The position numbers and the translations under genes were made by a program. A stretch of 64,000 nt of DNA from an uncultured Phaeodactylibacter sp. GTDB lineage: Bacteria > Bacteroidota > Bacteroidia > Chitinophagales > Saprospiraceae. Shown here piece after piece: positions 9,319-19,975 of this stretch. The notes below the pieces were generated by a model that was not told the DNA's origin, did no database searches, and saw only the letters and a program-made list of their open reading frames with translations. Where the stretch lies: contig CAJXNH010000009.1 of NCBI GenBank assembly GCA_913057245.1, forward strand, positions 52,884-116,883. Direction: 5' to 3'. Position 1 is the first letter of the stretch, and the number at the start of each line of letters is the position of its first letter.

Positions 9319-10614
9319 ATGAAAATCAACATACCTGAATCCGACCAGGAACGCATCGTTATTGTAGGCGGTGGATTTGGCGGGCTGACCCTTGCCCGCG
9401 CACTCAAAAAACAGAACTACCAGGTCGTTCTGATTGACAAGCACAACTACCACCAATTCCAGCCACTGTTTTATCAGGTAGCTATGTCCGGTCTGGAGCC
9501 TAGTTCAATCGTCTTCCCTTTCCGCAAAGCTTTTCAGGGCGAAAAGAACATCTTCATTCGGGTAACGGAAGTGGAACGGGTGGACACGGGCCAAAAGCAG
9601 CTCCATACCCCACTCGGCATCTGCAACTACGACTATCTGGTGCTGGCCATTGGCGCGGATACCAATTTCTTTGGCAATGAGGAAATTGCACAGAAGGCCC
9701 TGCCCATGAAATCTGTATCAGAAGCGCTCCACCTGCGTAACCGTATCCTCACCGATTACGAAATCGCACTATCTGTAACGGATTACGAAAAACGGCAACA
9801 ACTGATTGACATCGTCATCGTTGGTGGAGGGCCTACCGGTGTGGAAGTAGCGGGCGCTCTGGCAGAAATGAAGCGCTATGTCCTCCCCAAGGACTACCCA
9901 CAGCTGAATACCGATGAGATCGACATCCACCTGGTGGAAGGGGCGGACCGGCTGCTGTTGGGCATGTCAGAAGAAGCCGCCCAAAAAGCGCAGGAATTTC
10001 TGGAAGGGCTTGATGTTAAAGTCCAACTAAACGCCATGGTCACCGGATTTGATGGGCAGCACGCCACACTGAGCGACGATTCTAAAATTCCGGCCCATAA
10101 GCTCATCTGGGCAGCCGGGGTGGCGTGCAATAAAATGCCGGGCCTGCCGGAGGAAGCACTAGCCAAAGGTAACCGGCTTGCCGTAGACCGGTTCAACCAG
10201 GTAAAGGGCACGCAGGATATTTTTGCCATTGGTGATATTGCCTTCATGGAAGAGCCCGACTATCCCAAAGGGCACCCGCAGGTGGCGCAAGCTGCGATGC
10301 AGCACGCCAAACACCTCGGCAAAAACTTCAAAAAGCTGTCAAAGGGCAAAGAAATGGCACCTTTCTCTTACAAGGACCTCGGTTCTATGGCCACTATCGG
10401 CCGCAACCGTGCCGTCGCTGACCTGCCCGGCTTTAAATTCCAGGGAGCTTTCGCGTGGCTGATATGGCTATTTGTACACCTCTTTCAGATTTTGGGCGCC
10501 AAAAATAAAGTATTCATATTCGTCAACTGGGTTTGGAACTACCTGACTTATGACCAATCCCTGCGCCTAATCATACGCCCTAAAGAAGGGCCTGCGGAAA
10601 TCGCCCGGAAATAA
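9319..10614 (+). CDS. ndh: Type II NADH:quinone oxidoreductase (NAD(P)/FAD-dependent)
   Basis: This 431-residue flavoprotein has an FAD-binding Rossmann motif at residues 13-22 (IVIVGGGFGG). A second nucleotide-binding motif for NADH lies at about 165-180 (IVIVGGGPTGVEVAGALAEM). The FAD-contact block near residue 303 reads IFAIGDIAF. The C-terminal region (FAWLIWLFVHLFQILGAKNK) is an amphipathic or membrane-associated helix typical of NDH-2. It transfers electrons from NADH to the quinone pool without pumping protons. Because the hydrogenase at 36925-41949 should make NADH from H2, this enzyme could feed those electrons to respiration; that link is inference. Confidence 0.9.
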   Translation: MKINIPESDQERIVIVGGGFGGLTLARALKKQNYQVVLIDKHNYHQFQPLFYQVAMSGLEPSSIVFPFRKAFQGEKNIFIRVTEVERVDTGQKQLHTPLGICNYDYLVLAIGADTNFFGNEEIAQKALPMKSVSEALHLRNRILTDYEIALSVTDYEKRQQLIDIVIVGGGPTGVEVAGALAEMKRYVLPKDYPQLNTDEIDIHLVEGADRLLLGMSEEAAQKAQEFLEGLDVKVQLNAMVTGFDGQHATLSDDSKIPAHKLIWAAGVACNKMPGLPEEALAKGNRLAVDRFNQVKGTQDIFAIGDIAFMEEPDYPKGHPQVAQAAMQHAKHLGKNFKKLSKGKEMAPFSYKDLGSMATIGRNRAVADLPGFKFQGAFAWLIWLFVHLFQILGAKNKVFIFVNWVWNYLTYDQSLRLIIRPKEGPAEIARK

Positions 10615-10682
10615 TCGAATTTTTACACAAAAAGGAGCAACCCAAATTCCCGATTGCTTGTTAGGGGCACAGAAAAAAGTCG

Positions 10683-10690
10683 TACCTTTG
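10683..10690 (+). promoter_or_regulatory. Bacteroidota promoter (-7 element) for gcvP
   Basis: TACCTTTG matches TAnnTTTG exactly. A TTG at 10658-10660 is the best -33 candidate, with a 22-bp gap. The distance to the gcvP ATG at 10767 leaves an untranslated leader of roughly 70 bases. I see no riboswitch-like architecture in it. Confidence 0.6.
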
Positions 10691-10766
10691 CGGCTTAAAA
10701 AGAAGCTGCGGGGCATTGGCTCCAATTCAAAACCCTAACCGAATACAACATTACAAGCGACGGATA

Positions 10767-13652
10767 ATGAAACACACCACCTCCTTCGATCAGTTTGTGA
10801 ACCGCCACAATGGGGTTTCTAATAAAGATTTGCCGAAAATGCTTGAAACCATTGGCGTACAGTCACTGGATCAGCTTATCGACGAGACTGTGCCGGACAA
10901 AATCCGCCTGAAAAAGGAAATGGACCTGCCGGAAGCCCTGACGGAATTTGACTTCCTTAACGAGCTGAAGCGCACCGCTGCCAAGAACAAGGTTTACAAA
11001 ACCTACATCGGCATGGGCTACCATGGTACGATTACGCCTTCGGTTATTCTGCGCAACGTTTTCCAAAATCCGGGCTGGTACACACAGTACACCCCTTATC
11101 AGGCGGAGATTTCACAGGGCCGCCTTGAGGCATTGCTCAACTTCCAGACCATGGTGAGTGATCTCACGGCCCTACCGATTGCCAATGCTTCATTGCTGGA
11201 CGAAGGCACAGCTGCAGCGGAGGCGATGACGATGTTTTACAGCCAAAAAAACAAACGCAATAAAGGGGAAGCCATCAATCAGTTCCTGGTAGCCGATACC
11301 GTACTGCCGCAAACCATTGAGGTACTAATGACCCGGGCCAAGCCGCTTAACATCGAAGTGGTAGTGGGCGACTGGAAGTCCTTTGAACTGACCGATAAGG
11401 TATTCGGCATGCTGCTGCAGTACCCAGACCGTACCGGCAAAGTAGAAGATTACCGGGCACTGGCAGAGCAGGCCAATAACAAAGAGGTCTACCTGACTGT
11501 TGCCGCTGACATCCTCAGCCTTGCTCTGCTCACCCCTCCCGGTGAATGGGGCGCAGATGCTGTAGTGGGCAATACGCAGCGTTTTGGAGTACCTATGGGC
11601 TACGGTGGTCCGCATGCGGCATTTTTCGCTACCCGTGAGCAGTTTAAGCGGCAGATTCCCGGGCGCATTATTGGTGTTTCCGTGGACCGCTATGGACAGG
11701 CTGCCTACCGAATGGCGCTTCAGACCCGTGAGCAGCACATCCGCCGGGAAAAAGCGACTTCTAATATTTGTACTGCGCAGGCCCTGTTGGCCGTAATGGC
11801 CAGCATGTATGCCGTATATCATGGCCCCAGGGGCATTAAAGCCATTGCCCGCCGGGTACATGAGCTGGCAAAAATCCTGGACCAGAACCTGCAAGCCCTG
11901 GGTTATGAGCAGCAAAACGGACATTACTTTGATACGCTGAGCATCAAAGCAGATGCCGAACTTATTCAGACAGTGAAAACAGAAGCCCTGAATCAGGAGA
12001 CCAACTTCTGGTACACTGAAGACAGCATACAAATCAGCCTGGATGAGACGGTCAACCTGGCAGAAATCGAGCGCCTCACTGCACTTTTCGCCAAAGTAAA
12101 TGGGCAATCGGCAAGCCTTATAACTGAAGTTAGAGAAGGGCTTCAATTGCCAACTGCATTGGAGCGCTCCTCCAATTACCTGACGCACCCGAAGTTCAAC
12201 AGCTATCATACCGAAACGGAAATGATGCGCTACCTCAAGTCTTTGGAAAACAAAGACTTATCTCTTGTACACTCTATGATCCCTTTAGGTAGCTGCACCA
12301 TGAAACTGAACGCGGCTACAGAATTGATCCCGGTAAGCTGGCCGGAGTTTGCTAATCTTCACCCTTTTGCCCCGGTGGATCAGGCGGCGGGCTACTTCCA
12401 AATCTTCCGCGAACTGGAAGCCTGGCTGAGCGAAATCACGGGCTTTGCGGCTTGCTCCCTGCAGCCTAATTCGGGCGCACAGGGCGAATACGCCGGCTTG
12501 CTGACCATCCGGGGCTACCACGAAGCCAATGGTGATTTCCATCGCAATGTGGCGCTCATCCCAGACTCTGCACACGGTACCAACCCGGCCAGTGCAGTGA
12601 TGGCAGGCATGAAGGTTGTGGTGGTAAAATGCGACAATCAGGGTAATATCGACCTGGAAGACCTTCGTGCGAAAGCGGAAAAGCACAGCAATGAACTGTC
12701 CGCTCTGATGGTCACCTACCCGTCTACGCATGGTGTATTCGAGACTGAAATTCAGGAAATCTGCAAAATCATCCACGATAACGGCGGTAAAGTCTACATG
12801 GATGGTGCCAATATGAACGCGCAGGTTGGCCTTACAAGCCCGGGCATTATTGATGCTGATGTTTGCCACCTCAACCTGCACAAGACCTTTGCCATCCCAC
12901 ACGGTGGCGGTGGCCCTGGCATGGGCCCGATTTGCGTTAACGAAAGCCTGAAGCCCTTCCTGCCTAACCACAGCATGATTCAAACTGGCGGAAATCAGGG
13001 CATCGGAGCAGTCAGTGCAGCGCCATTTGGCAGTGCCAGTATCCTGCTGATTTCCTATGCTTATATCAGAATGCTGGGCAAAAAGGGGCTCACCAACGCC
13101 TCCAAGGCTGCTATCCTGAATGCGAATTACATCAAAGCCCGGCTTCAAAACAATTATGATGTGCTTTTCACCGGGATAAGAGGCCACTCCGCCCACGAGC
13201 TCATCATCGACCTGCGCCCCTACAAATCTGTGGCTTCCGCAGAGGATGTAGCCAAGCGCCTGATCGACTATGGTTTCCACGCCCCTACGCTTTCCTGGCC
13301 GGTGCCCGGCACGATTATGATTGAGCCTACGGAAAGTGAAAGCAAAGACGAGCTCGACCGCTTCTGCGATGCTATGCTTTGTATTCGGGAAGAGATCGAT
13401 GAGATTGCCCGGGGCGAAGCTGACATGGACAACAACGTGCTGGTCAATGCCCCACACGCCCTGCAGCTGATTACCATGGATGATTGGCACCTGCCTTACC
13501 CCCGGTCTAAAGCGGCTTTCCCATTGCCCCACCTGCGCTTTGAGCACAAGTTTTGGGTTAGCGTTGGCCGCGTAGACAATGCCTTCGGCGACCGCAACCT
13601 GGTTTGTACCTGCCCGCCGATGGAGGCGTACGAGGAGGATGCGCTAGGCTAG
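10767..13652 (+). CDS. gcvP: Glycine dehydrogenase (aminomethyl-transferring), P-protein
   Basis: This protein of about 961 residues is the full-length, single-chain P-protein of the glycine cleavage system. It decarboxylates glycine and passes the aminomethyl group to the lipoyl H-protein. The PLP-binding lysine is near residue 706 in [20 protein letters not shown]. Other family blocks are [13 protein letters not shown] and [14 protein letters not shown]. The N-terminal regulatory half, which in some bacteria is a separate subunit, is fused here. I take the ATG at 10767 ([16 protein letters not shown]); a TTG 51 bp upstream is less likely. The gcvT and gcvH genes are not in the window. Confidence 0.97.
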   Translation: MKHTTSFDQFVNRHNGVSNKDLPKMLETIGVQSLDQLIDETVPDKIRLKKEMDLPEALTEFDFLNELKRTAAKNKVYKTYIGMGYHGTITPSVILRNVFQNPGWYTQYTPYQAEISQGRLEALLNFQTMVSDLTALPIANASLLDEGTAAAEAMTMFYSQKNKRNKGEAINQFLVADTVLPQTIEVLMTRAKPLNIEVVVGDWKSFELTDKVFGMLLQYPDRTGKVEDYRALAEQANNKEVYLTVAADILSLALLTPPGEWGADAVVGNTQRFGVPMGYGGPHAAFFATREQFKRQIPGRIIGVSVDRYGQAAYRMALQTREQHIRREKATSNICTAQALLAVMASMYAVYHGPRGIKAIARRVHELAKILDQNLQALGYEQQNGHYFDTLSIKADAELIQTVKTEALNQETNFWYTEDSIQISLDETVNLAEIERLTALFAKVNGQSASLITEVREGLQLPTALERSSNYLTHPKFNSYHTETEMMRYLKSLENKDLSLVHSMIPLGSCTMKLNAATELIPVSWPEFANLHPFAPVDQAAGYFQIFRELEAWLSEITGFAACSLQPNSGAQGEYAGLLTIRGYHEANGDFHRNVALIPDSAHGTNPASAVMAGMKVVVVKCDNQGNIDLEDLRAKAEKHSNELSALMVTYPSTHGVFETEIQEICKIIHDNGGKVYMDGANMNAQVGLTSPGIIDADVCHLNLHKTFAIPHGGGGPGMGPICVNESLKPFLPNHSMIQTGGNQGIGAVSAAPFGSASILLISYAYIRMLGKKGLTNASKAAILNANYIKARLQNNYDVLFTGIRGHSAHELIIDLRPYKSVASAEDVAKRLIDYGFHAPTLSWPVPGTIMIEPTESESKDELDRFCDAMLCIREEIDEIARGEADMDNNVLVNAPHALQLITMDDWHLPYPRSKAAFPLPHLRFEHKFWVSVGRVDNAFGDRNLVCTCPPMEAYEEDALG

Positions 13653-13680
13653 GATCGGACTTAAAATGAACTTTGCTTCG

Positions 13681-13718
13681 CCCTCAGGTTCGTGTTGAGC
13701 CTGGGGGTGATTTCTTTG
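13681..13718 (+). terminator. Terminator after gcvP
   Basis: CCCTCAGG (13681-13688) pairs with CCTGGGGG (13700-13707), giving an 8-bp stem with one G-T pair. A T-rich TGATTTCTTT tract follows. It starts 29 bp after the gcvP stop. Confidence 0.7.
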
Positions 13719-14134
13719 AAAAGGGTTAGATACAAAATAGTACATCATCAGCCTACCTGATCAAGCCAAACCTGCCACATTTGATCCAGAAACTCCGGAC
13801 TCCAAATTGTGGTCTTAGGCATAGCTTTGGGGATCGATTAGGCTTTCAAGATACATACTTTTCGGTCGCAGTTGGAGCATAACTCATCATTAATTATACC
13901 TAATAATAGTTATTCCCTATACCTAATTAAGAAACAGCCATGCAAAATCATCAAACACACTAATGCCGTTTTGCCAAACAAAATCCTGCTAAGACCAATC
14001 AAACCCGGCAACATTCCACGATCGAGGCTGATTTCAAAACCGGTAGCGCCCAGCCCAAACCACCAATACCTAAAAAGGTGTAATATTCTCTAAACCTTAT
14101 TTGTACTTTTTTGTATAGATTCATGATATTTGCA
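13719..14134. other. AT-rich intergenic region with no recognised gene
   Basis: About 415 bases between gcvP and the suf operon are clearly richer in A and T than the surroundings. Short open frames exist on both strands: a 24-codon minus-strand frame at 13748-13822 and a plus-strand frame with a non-ATG start near 13872. None has recognisable homology or a good start context. The right end probably contains the suf promoter; I find no exact TAnnTTTG there. Confidence 0.5.
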
Positions 14135-14149
14135 TTAGAATTAGTCTAA
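14135..14149. promoter_or_regulatory. Palindromic candidate operator upstream of sufB
   Basis: TTAGA-ATTAG-TCTAA is a perfect inverted repeat (5-bp arms, 5-bp spacer) ending 26 bases before the sufB ATG. The suf operon ends with an Rrf2-type regulator gene, so this is a plausible autoregulatory site for that protein. A Fur-like regulator is an alternative. The assignment is inference from position and symmetry. Confidence 0.45.
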
Positions 14150-14175
14150 ATAACACTGGAAAAACCGCATAGATT

Positions 14176-15621
14176 ATGAGCGATTCCATGCAGACGCTGG
14201 AGCAGCATACCAAAAGCGACTATAAATATGGCTTCACCAGCAACATCGAAACGGACAAACTGCCCAAGGGGCTGAGCGAAGATGTGGTCCGTGCGATCTC
14301 CGCCAAAAAGAATGAGCCGGAGTGGTTGACTGAGTGGCGCCTTAAAGCTTACCGCCAATTCCTGGAAATGACCGAGCCTAAGTGGCCGAACGTGGACTAC
14401 CCGCCGGTAGACCTACAGGACATTATCTATTATGCAGCGCCCAAGAAGAAGAAAAAGCTCGACAGCCTTGACGAAGTAGACCCGGAACTGCTGGATACAT
14501 TTAATAAGCTGGGGATTCCGCTCGAAGAGCAAAAGATGCTGGCGGGAGTTGCAGTGGATGCCGTGATCGATTCGGTTTCAGTGAAGACCACCTACAAGGA
14601 AAAGCTGGCGGAGCTGGGTATTATCTTCTGCTCTTTCAGCGAGGCGGTGCAGGAACACCCTGAGCTGGTGAAAAAATACATCGGCTCTGTAGTACCGGCT
14701 AACGACAACTACTTTGCCGCATTAAACTCTGCAGTATTCAGCGATGGATCCTTCGTATACCTGCCCAAAGGCGTGAAGTGCCCGATGGAGCTTAGCACTT
14801 ATTTCCGTATCAACGAGCGGGACACCGGACAGTTTGAGCGCACCCTGATCGTTGCCGAAGAAGGCAGTCAGGTAAGCTACCTGGAAGGCTGTACGGCTCC
14901 AATGCGCGATGAGAATCAGCTGCACGCTGCGGTGGTAGAACTTGTAGCGATGGATGATGCCACGATCAAGTACTCAACGGTACAAAACTGGTACCCTGGC
15001 GACAAAGACGGCAAGGGCGGCATCTACAACTTCGTCACCAAGCGGGGCCTTTGCAAAGGTGTCAATTCCAAAATTACCTGGACACAAGTGGAGACCGGTT
15101 CTGCCGTGACCTGGAAATACCCGAGCTGCGTCTTGCTGGGCGACAACTCTGTAGGTGAATTCTACTCTGTCGCGGTTACCAATAACCGTCAGCAGGCAGA
15201 TACAGGCACCAAAATGACCCATCTGGGCAAGAATACGCGCAGTACCATCATCTCTAAAGGTATTTCAGCAGGCTACAGCCACAACTCCTACCGCGGACTG
15301 GTGAAAATTGGTAAGAAGGCAGAAAATGCCCACAACTTCTCCGTTTGTGACTCTCTGCTCATGGGCGACAAGTGTGGTGCGCACACCTTCCCCTACCTGG
15401 AAGTGCAAAACAACACCGCCAAAGTGGAGCACGAGGCTACGACTTCCAAGATTGGCGAAGATCAGCTGTTCTACCTCATGCAACGCGGGCTGAGCGAGGA
15501 AAACGCAGTAAATACCATCGTTAATGGCTTTGCCAAGGAAGTCTTCAACGAGCTCCCCATGGAATTCGCAGTAGAAGCACAGAAACTCCTCGCTATCAGC
15601 CTGGAAGGCAGCGTAGGATAA
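14176..15621 (+). CDS. sufB: Fe-S cluster assembly scaffold protein SufB
   Basis: This 481-residue SufB-type protein has the usual length for the scaffold subunit of the SufBCD complex, where the nascent cluster is built. Family blocks include [59 protein letters not shown] and the C-terminal [19 protein letters not shown] with [20 protein letters not shown]. The cysteine in FSVCDSLL corresponds to the conserved core region at the SufB-SufD interface. It is the first gene of a seven-gene operon in the order B-C-D-S-E-T-regulator. Confidence 0.97.
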   Translation: MSDSMQTLEQHTKSDYKYGFTSNIETDKLPKGLSEDVVRAISAKKNEPEWLTEWRLKAYRQFLEMTEPKWPNVDYPPVDLQDIIYYAAPKKKKKLDSLDEVDPELLDTFNKLGIPLEEQKMLAGVAVDAVIDSVSVKTTYKEKLAELGIIFCSFSEAVQEHPELVKKYIGSVVPANDNYFAALNSAVFSDGSFVYLPKGVKCPMELSTYFRINERDTGQFERTLIVAEEGSQVSYLEGCTAPMRDENQLHAAVVELVAMDDATIKYSTVQNWYPGDKDGKGGIYNFVTKRGLCKGVNSKITWTQVETGSAVTWKYPSCVLLGDNSVGEFYSVAVTNNRQQADTGTKMTHLGKNTRSTIISKGISAGYSHNSYRGLVKIGKKAENAHNFSVCDSLLMGDKCGAHTFPYLEVQNNTAKVEHEATTSKIGEDQLFYLMQRGLSEENAVNTIVNGFAKEVFNELPMEFAVEAQKLLAISLEGSVG

Positions 15622-15693
15622 TTTTAAACTTTAACCCGGGAAGAGGCACCTCTTCCTTACCCAAATTGATCACGACAAAAATATCAAACCATA

Positions 15694-16455
15694 ATGTTGA
15701 CTGTTAAAGACTTGAAAGTTGCGGTTGAAGATAAAACCATCCTGAACGGTATCAACCTGGAAGTGAAGCCGGGCGAAGTGCATGCCATCATGGGCCCTAA
15801 CGGCTCAGGCAAGAGTACGTTCGCCAATGTCATCGCGGGCCGTGAGGACTACGAAGTGGAAAGCGGCAGCGTGCTTTATAAAGGCGAAGACCTCCTGGAA
15901 ATGGAAGTGGACGAGCGCGCCCTCGCAGGTATCTTCATGGCTTTTCAGTACCCGGTGGAAATTCCGGGCGTAAGCACCTCTAACTTTCTCAAGAGCATCG
16001 TCAATGCCAACCGCGAAGCACGTGGACTGGAAGAGATGAATGCGATGCAGATGCTGAAGTACATCCGCGAGAAAATCGAGCTGGTGGGCATGGACGAGAA
16101 GTTCTTGCGCCGCTCCCTCAACGAAGGCTTCTCCGGTGGTGAAAAGAAGCGTAGTGAGATGCTGCAAATGGCGCTGCTTGAGCCTTCACTGGCGATCCTG
16201 GATGAGACCGACTCCGGGCTGGATATCGATGCCCTGCGCATTGTATCAGAGGCAGTGAACAAGCTTCGTACACAAGACCGGTCTTTCATCATCGTGACCC
16301 ACTATCAGCGCCTGCTCAACTACATTGAGCCTGATTTTGTGCACGTGCTGTACAAAGGCCGCATTGTGAAGTCTGGCGATAAGTCACTCGCACTGGAGCT
16401 GGAAGACAAGGGTTATGACTGGATCAAGGAAGAGGTAGACGCAGTAGCGGTATAA
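15694..16455 (+). CDS. sufC: Fe-S cluster assembly ATPase SufC
   Basis: This 253-residue ABC-type ATPase lacks membrane segments. The Walker A motif is [16 protein letters not shown] (residues of about 34-49), the signature is [12 protein letters not shown], and Walker B is [12 protein letters not shown] followed by the H-loop [12 protein letters not shown]. In the SufBC2D complex, ATP binding and hydrolysis remodel SufB/SufD during cluster assembly. It lies 72 bp after sufB and 89 bp before sufD. Confidence 0.97.
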   Translation: MLTVKDLKVAVEDKTILNGINLEVKPGEVHAIMGPNGSGKSTFANVIAGREDYEVESGSVLYKGEDLLEMEVDERALAGIFMAFQYPVEIPGVSTSNFLKSIVNANREARGLEEMNAMQMLKYIREKIELVGMDEKFLRRSLNEGFSGGEKKRSEMLQMALLEPSLAILDETDSGLDIDALRIVSEAVNKLRTQDRSFIIVTHYQRLLNYIEPDFVHVLYKGRIVKSGDKSLALELEDKGYDWIKEEVDAVAV

Positions 16456-16544
16456 CTACCCTATCCGCAATCAAAGTCATTCATTTACGAACCTAAGCTG
16501 CTGGCTTATTTTCATAAGCCGCACTTCAAATAATAGCTTACGAT

Positions 16545-17885
16545 ATGTCAACAACCGTAGCTCAGGACAGATACGCAGCCGAAAAACAAAAGTTTCAGGA
16601 GCTGTTTGACCAAACTGAGGCCGCGAATCAGCAGCCGGCTCATCCACTCGACGAGTACCGTCAGCGGGCAATGGCACTGGTGGGTACATTGGACTTCCCT
16701 ACCCGCCGGTGGGAGGAGTACAAATACACGAGCGTCAACCGTATTCTCCAACCGGATTATGCCATCGGGCAGGTTCAGGGTGTGGATGCAGCTGATATCA
16801 AAACATACCTGCCTGAAGGCATGGACGCGCACCTGATTGTCTTTGTCAACGGGCAGCTCAGCGAAGCGCTATCACAGTTTGCTGAATTGCCAGCCGGAAT
16901 GCATGTAATGCTCCTCCGGGATGCCATGGACAGTGACCGCTTTGGCAGCATTGCCCGCGAGCAACTGGATAACATTTTGAAAGATCAGGATGATATCTTT
17001 GTTGCCCTCAATGCAGCATTCTCACAGCACAGCCTGTTCCTGTACAGCGAGAAGAATGTGGTTTGCGAAAAGCCTGTATACATCCTTCACCTGTCTACCA
17101 ATGCCGAGACGCCCATTCTCAACAGCCACATGAACATCGCAGTGGCAGAAACGGGCAGCGAATTTGCCTACATTGAAGGGCAATTTGAGAAGCCGGGAGC
17201 TACCGGTACTTACTTTAACAACATCTACAACCGCGTTACCGTAGGCGCCAATGCCCACATCCATCACTACTGCCTGCAGCAGGAAGGAGCCGATGGCTTT
17301 GTGATCAACCGGGTAGATGCCGAGCAGGACCGCGACAGCCAATTCTCGAACTACACTGTAGATCTCGGTGGCCGCATCGTGCGCAACAACCTGAACACCG
17401 TACACAAGGGGTCTAACCTGACCACCAATTACTACGGCGTTTACTTCGGCAAGGAGCAGCAGCACATCGACAACCATACCTTCATCGACCACGCTGTACC
17501 ACACTGTCAAAGCAATGAGCTTTACAAAGGCATCGTAACCGACAGTGCCCGTGGTGTATTCAATGGCAAAGTGATGGTGCGCAAGGATGCACAGAAGACC
17601 AACGCCTTCCAGCAAAGCAGCAGCCTGGTGCTGTCCAACAAAGCCGAAATGGACAGTAAGCCGCAGCTGGAAATCTTTGCTGATGACGTAAAGTGCAGCC
17701 ACGGTGCTACAATTGGACAGCTCGATGAGTCCTCCGTTTTCTACCTCCGCAGCCGCGGCCTCAACGACCGTCAGGCACGGGCAATGCTGCAGCATGCCTT
17801 TATCGCGGAAGTGCTGGAGTACTTCAAGCACGAGCAAGTCCGCGATTTTGCAGAAATGCTGATCAACCAGAAATTCGAACAGTAG
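16545..17885 (+). CDS. sufD: Fe-S cluster assembly protein SufD
   Basis: This 446-residue SufD has a variable helical N-terminal part. It contains FPTRRWEEYKYTSVNRIL, a motif common to SufD N-termini. A right-handed beta-helix core follows, and the C-terminal family block DDVKCSHGATIGQLDESSVF precedes FYLRSRGLNDRQARAMLQHA. Its conserved histidine in CSHGAT takes part in cluster assembly at the SufB interface in studied homologues. sufS starts only 6 bp after its stop, indicating tight coupling. Confidence 0.96.
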   Translation: MSTTVAQDRYAAEKQKFQELFDQTEAANQQPAHPLDEYRQRAMALVGTLDFPTRRWEEYKYTSVNRILQPDYAIGQVQGVDAADIKTYLPEGMDAHLIVFVNGQLSEALSQFAELPAGMHVMLLRDAMDSDRFGSIAREQLDNILKDQDDIFVALNAAFSQHSLFLYSEKNVVCEKPVYILHLSTNAETPILNSHMNIAVAETGSEFAYIEGQFEKPGATGTYFNNIYNRVTVGANAHIHHYCLQQEGADGFVINRVDAEQDRDSQFSNYTVDLGGRIVRNNLNTVHKGSNLTTNYYGVYFGKEQQHIDNHTFIDHAVPHCQSNELYKGIVTDSARGVFNGKVMVRKDAQKTNAFQQSSSLVLSNKAEMDSKPQLEIFADDVKCSHGATIGQLDESSVFYLRSRGLNDRQARAMLQHAFIAEVLEYFKHEQVRDFAEMLINQKFEQ

Positions 17886-17891
17886 AACAAC

Positions 17892-19130
17892 ATGGAAGTT
17901 ACCGCTCAACAAGCGTTTGATATTGATAAAATCCGCAAGGATTTCCCACTGCTGGAACAGGAGATGAATGGTAAGCCCATCATCTTCCTGGACAGTGCGG
18001 CTTCAAGCCAAAAGCCGGCACAGGTCATCGACCGGCTCAATGATTACTACCGTACCGGACATGCGAATGTGCACCGGGGTGTCTACCAGCTGAGCCAGGA
18101 AGCAACTATGGCTTTTGAAGAGGCCCGGGAGCTTGTGCGCCAATTCATCAATGCCCCTTCCGAAAAGGAGGTCATCTTTGTCCGGGGCTGCACCGAAGGG
18201 ATCAACCTCGTTGCTTCTTCCTATGGGCGGAAGTTTATTAATCAGGGTGATGCAGTACTGATTACAGCCATGGAGCACCATTCCAATATTGTGCCCTGGC
18301 AGATGATTTGTGAGGAGCGCGGAGCGGAACTCCGGGTGGCACCGGTTAACGATGCGGGCGAAATTGACCTGGATGCCCTCTACGAGCTGCTGGATGAGCG
18401 GGTGAAAATCGTTTCTCTGGTACATGTGTCTAATGCGTTGGGTACGGTCAACCCGGTGAAAGCCATTATCGACCGGGCGCACGAACTGAACATCCCGGTG
18501 CTGGTGGACGGCGCACAAGCCATCCCCCACACCCAGGTGGACGTACAGGCGCTTGACGCTGATTTTTACACCTTCTCCGGGCACAAGATGTTTGGCCCAA
18601 CGGGTATAGGAGTGCTATATGGCAAGGAAGAATGGCTGGAGCAAATGCCGCCCTATCATGGCGGAGGAGAGATGATCAAAACGGTGACTTTCGAAAAGAC
18701 CACCTACAACGAATTGCCGCATAAGTTCGAAGCCGGCACACCGGATATTTCGGGCGTCATTGGCCTGGGAGAAGCTGTCAGGTACATACAAAGTATTGGT
18801 TACGAGAATATCAGCCGGCACGAACACGAGCTGCTGGTCTACGCTACAGAACAGCTGGAGCAAATCGAAGGCCTGCGTATCATCGGGACAGCAAAAGAAA
18901 AAGCCAGCGTGGTCTCCTTCATCGTGGATGGGGTACACCCCTACGATCTGGGCGCCATACTGGACAAACTCGGCATTGCAGTACGCACGGGGCATCACTG
19001 CACTCAGCCCCTCATGGCCCGGTATGAAATCCCTGGTACGGTGCGGGCTTCCTTCGCCTTCTACAACAACAAAGCGGATATTGATGCGCTCGTGGCGGGA
19101 ATTAACAGGGCCGTTTTGATGTTAAAGTAA
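17892..19130 (+). CDS. sufS: Cysteine desulfurase SufS
   Basis: This 412-residue PLP enzyme of the SufS/CsdA type removes sulfur from cysteine as an enzyme persulfide. The early block is IIFLDSAASSQKPAQVID. The PLP lysine is in FYTFSGHKMFGPTGIGVLYG. The catalytic cysteine is in the loop RTGHHCTQPLM, with the surrounding pattern of group II desulfurases. SufE, its activating sulfur acceptor, is encoded 9 bp downstream. Confidence 0.97.
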   Translation: MEVTAQQAFDIDKIRKDFPLLEQEMNGKPIIFLDSAASSQKPAQVIDRLNDYYRTGHANVHRGVYQLSQEATMAFEEARELVRQFINAPSEKEVIFVRGCTEGINLVASSYGRKFINQGDAVLITAMEHHSNIVPWQMICEERGAELRVAPVNDAGEIDLDALYELLDERVKIVSLVHVSNALGTVNPVKAIIDRAHELNIPVLVDGAQAIPHTQVDVQALDADFYTFSGHKMFGPTGIGVLYGKEEWLEQMPPYHGGGEMIKTVTFEKTTYNELPHKFEAGTPDISGVIGLGEAVRYIQSIGYENISRHEHELLVYATEQLEQIEGLRIIGTAKEKASVVSFIVDGVHPYDLGAILDKLGIAVRTGHHCTQPLMARYEIPGTVRASFAFYNNKADIDALVAGINRAVLMLK

Positions 19131-19139
19131 AATTTCACA

Positions 19140-19565
19140 ATGAACCCAATCAACAGCATACAAGACGAAATCATCGATGAGTTTGCCTTCTTCGGCGACT
19201 GGATGGAGAAGTACGAGTACATCATCGATTTGGGTAAATCTCTGCCCCTAATTGATGAGCAGTACAAAGATGAAGACCACCTGATCAAGGGTTGTCAAAG
19301 TCAGGTTTGGCTGCATGCGGATGAAGCAGAAGGCAAAGTGAGTTTTACGGCCGATAGTGATGCCGTCATCACCAAAGGTATTATTGCGTTGCTGGTCCGG
19401 GTGCTGTCTGGCCAAAAAGCCGAGGAAATAGCAAAGGCGGATCTCTACTTCATTGATAAGATAGGGCTGAAGGAGCATCTCTCCCCCACCCGGTCCAACG
19501 GGCTGGTCAGCATGGTTAAGCAGATGAAGATGTACGGCCTGGCCATCAACGCGAAAAGTCAGTAA
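19140..19565 (+). CDS. sufE: Cysteine desulfuration protein SufE
   Basis: This 141-residue protein has the SufE fold signature. The acceptor cysteine is C52 in LIKGCQSQVWL, equivalent to C51 of E. coli SufE. It takes the persulfide from SufS and passes it to SufB. The following pattern GIIALLVRVLSGQ and the C-terminal LSPTRSNGLVSMV are also family-typical. It lies in the suf operon, 9 bp after sufS and 44 bp before the SufT-like gene. Confidence 0.96.
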   Translation: MNPINSIQDEIIDEFAFFGDWMEKYEYIIDLGKSLPLIDEQYKDEDHLIKGCQSQVWLHADEAEGKVSFTADSDAVITKGIIALLVRVLSGQKAEEIAKADLYFIDKIGLKEHLSPTRSNGLVSMVKQMKMYGLAINAKSQ

Positions 19566-19609
19566 CGACGCCCTTTGTTGAGCGCACGCAACGTCAAAGA
19601 AGATCAATC

Positions 19610-19921
19610 ATGGACAAAGCAGCATTAGAAGCCAAAATCATCGAAGCCACCAAAACCGTATATGACCCGGAAATCCCGGTAGACATTTACGAGCTGGGGC
19701 TGATTTATAATATCGAAATCAGTGATCAGGGCGTCGTCAATCTGCGCATGACGCTCACCACGCCGATGTGCCCGGTAGCGGACTCTTTGCCCATGGAGGT
19801 ACAACAAAAAGTGGCTATGGTGGAGGGCGTCAGTGATGTGGAGCTGGAGGTCGTGTATGACCCGCCCTGGAGCAAGGACATGATGAGCGAGGAAGCCCGG
19901 TTTGCCCTGGACATGTTTTAA
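19610..19921 (+). CDS. SufT-like MIP18 family (DUF59) Fe-S assembly factor
   Basis: This 103-residue single-domain protein has the MIP18/DUF59 pattern: VYDPEIPVDIYELGLIYNIE, then LRMTLTTPMCPVAD with the conserved cysteine, then VELEVVYDPPWSKDMMSEEA. Relatives encoded in suf operons (SufT) aid maturation or transfer of Fe-S clusters. The same fold occurs in PaaD and in the N-terminus of some Mrp/ApbC carriers. Position inside the suf operon favours the SufT role. Confidence 0.9.
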   Translation: MDKAALEAKIIEATKTVYDPEIPVDIYELGLIYNIEISDQGVVNLRMTLTTPMCPVADSLPMEVQQKVAMVEGVSDVELEVVYDPPWSKDMMSEEARFALDMF

Positions 19922-19975
19922 TTTAGGTCATACAAAACAAACATTATTAACCACCGATCCTAACCGCAAAAGGCT

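Noticed and set aside
10615..10766. Possible glycine riboswitch before gcvP
   Set aside because: The leader is short and lacks the paired aptamer pattern.
13748..13822. A 24-codon minus-strand frame (MPKTTIWSPEFLDQMWQVWL...)
   Set aside because: It is tiny, unsupported by a promoter or homology, and lies in AT-rich DNA. A transposase remnant is possible but cannot be shown.
13872..14093. A 73-codon plus-strand frame in the gcvP-suf gap
   Set aside because: It starts with a non-ATG codon, its product looks unstructured, and it has no family.
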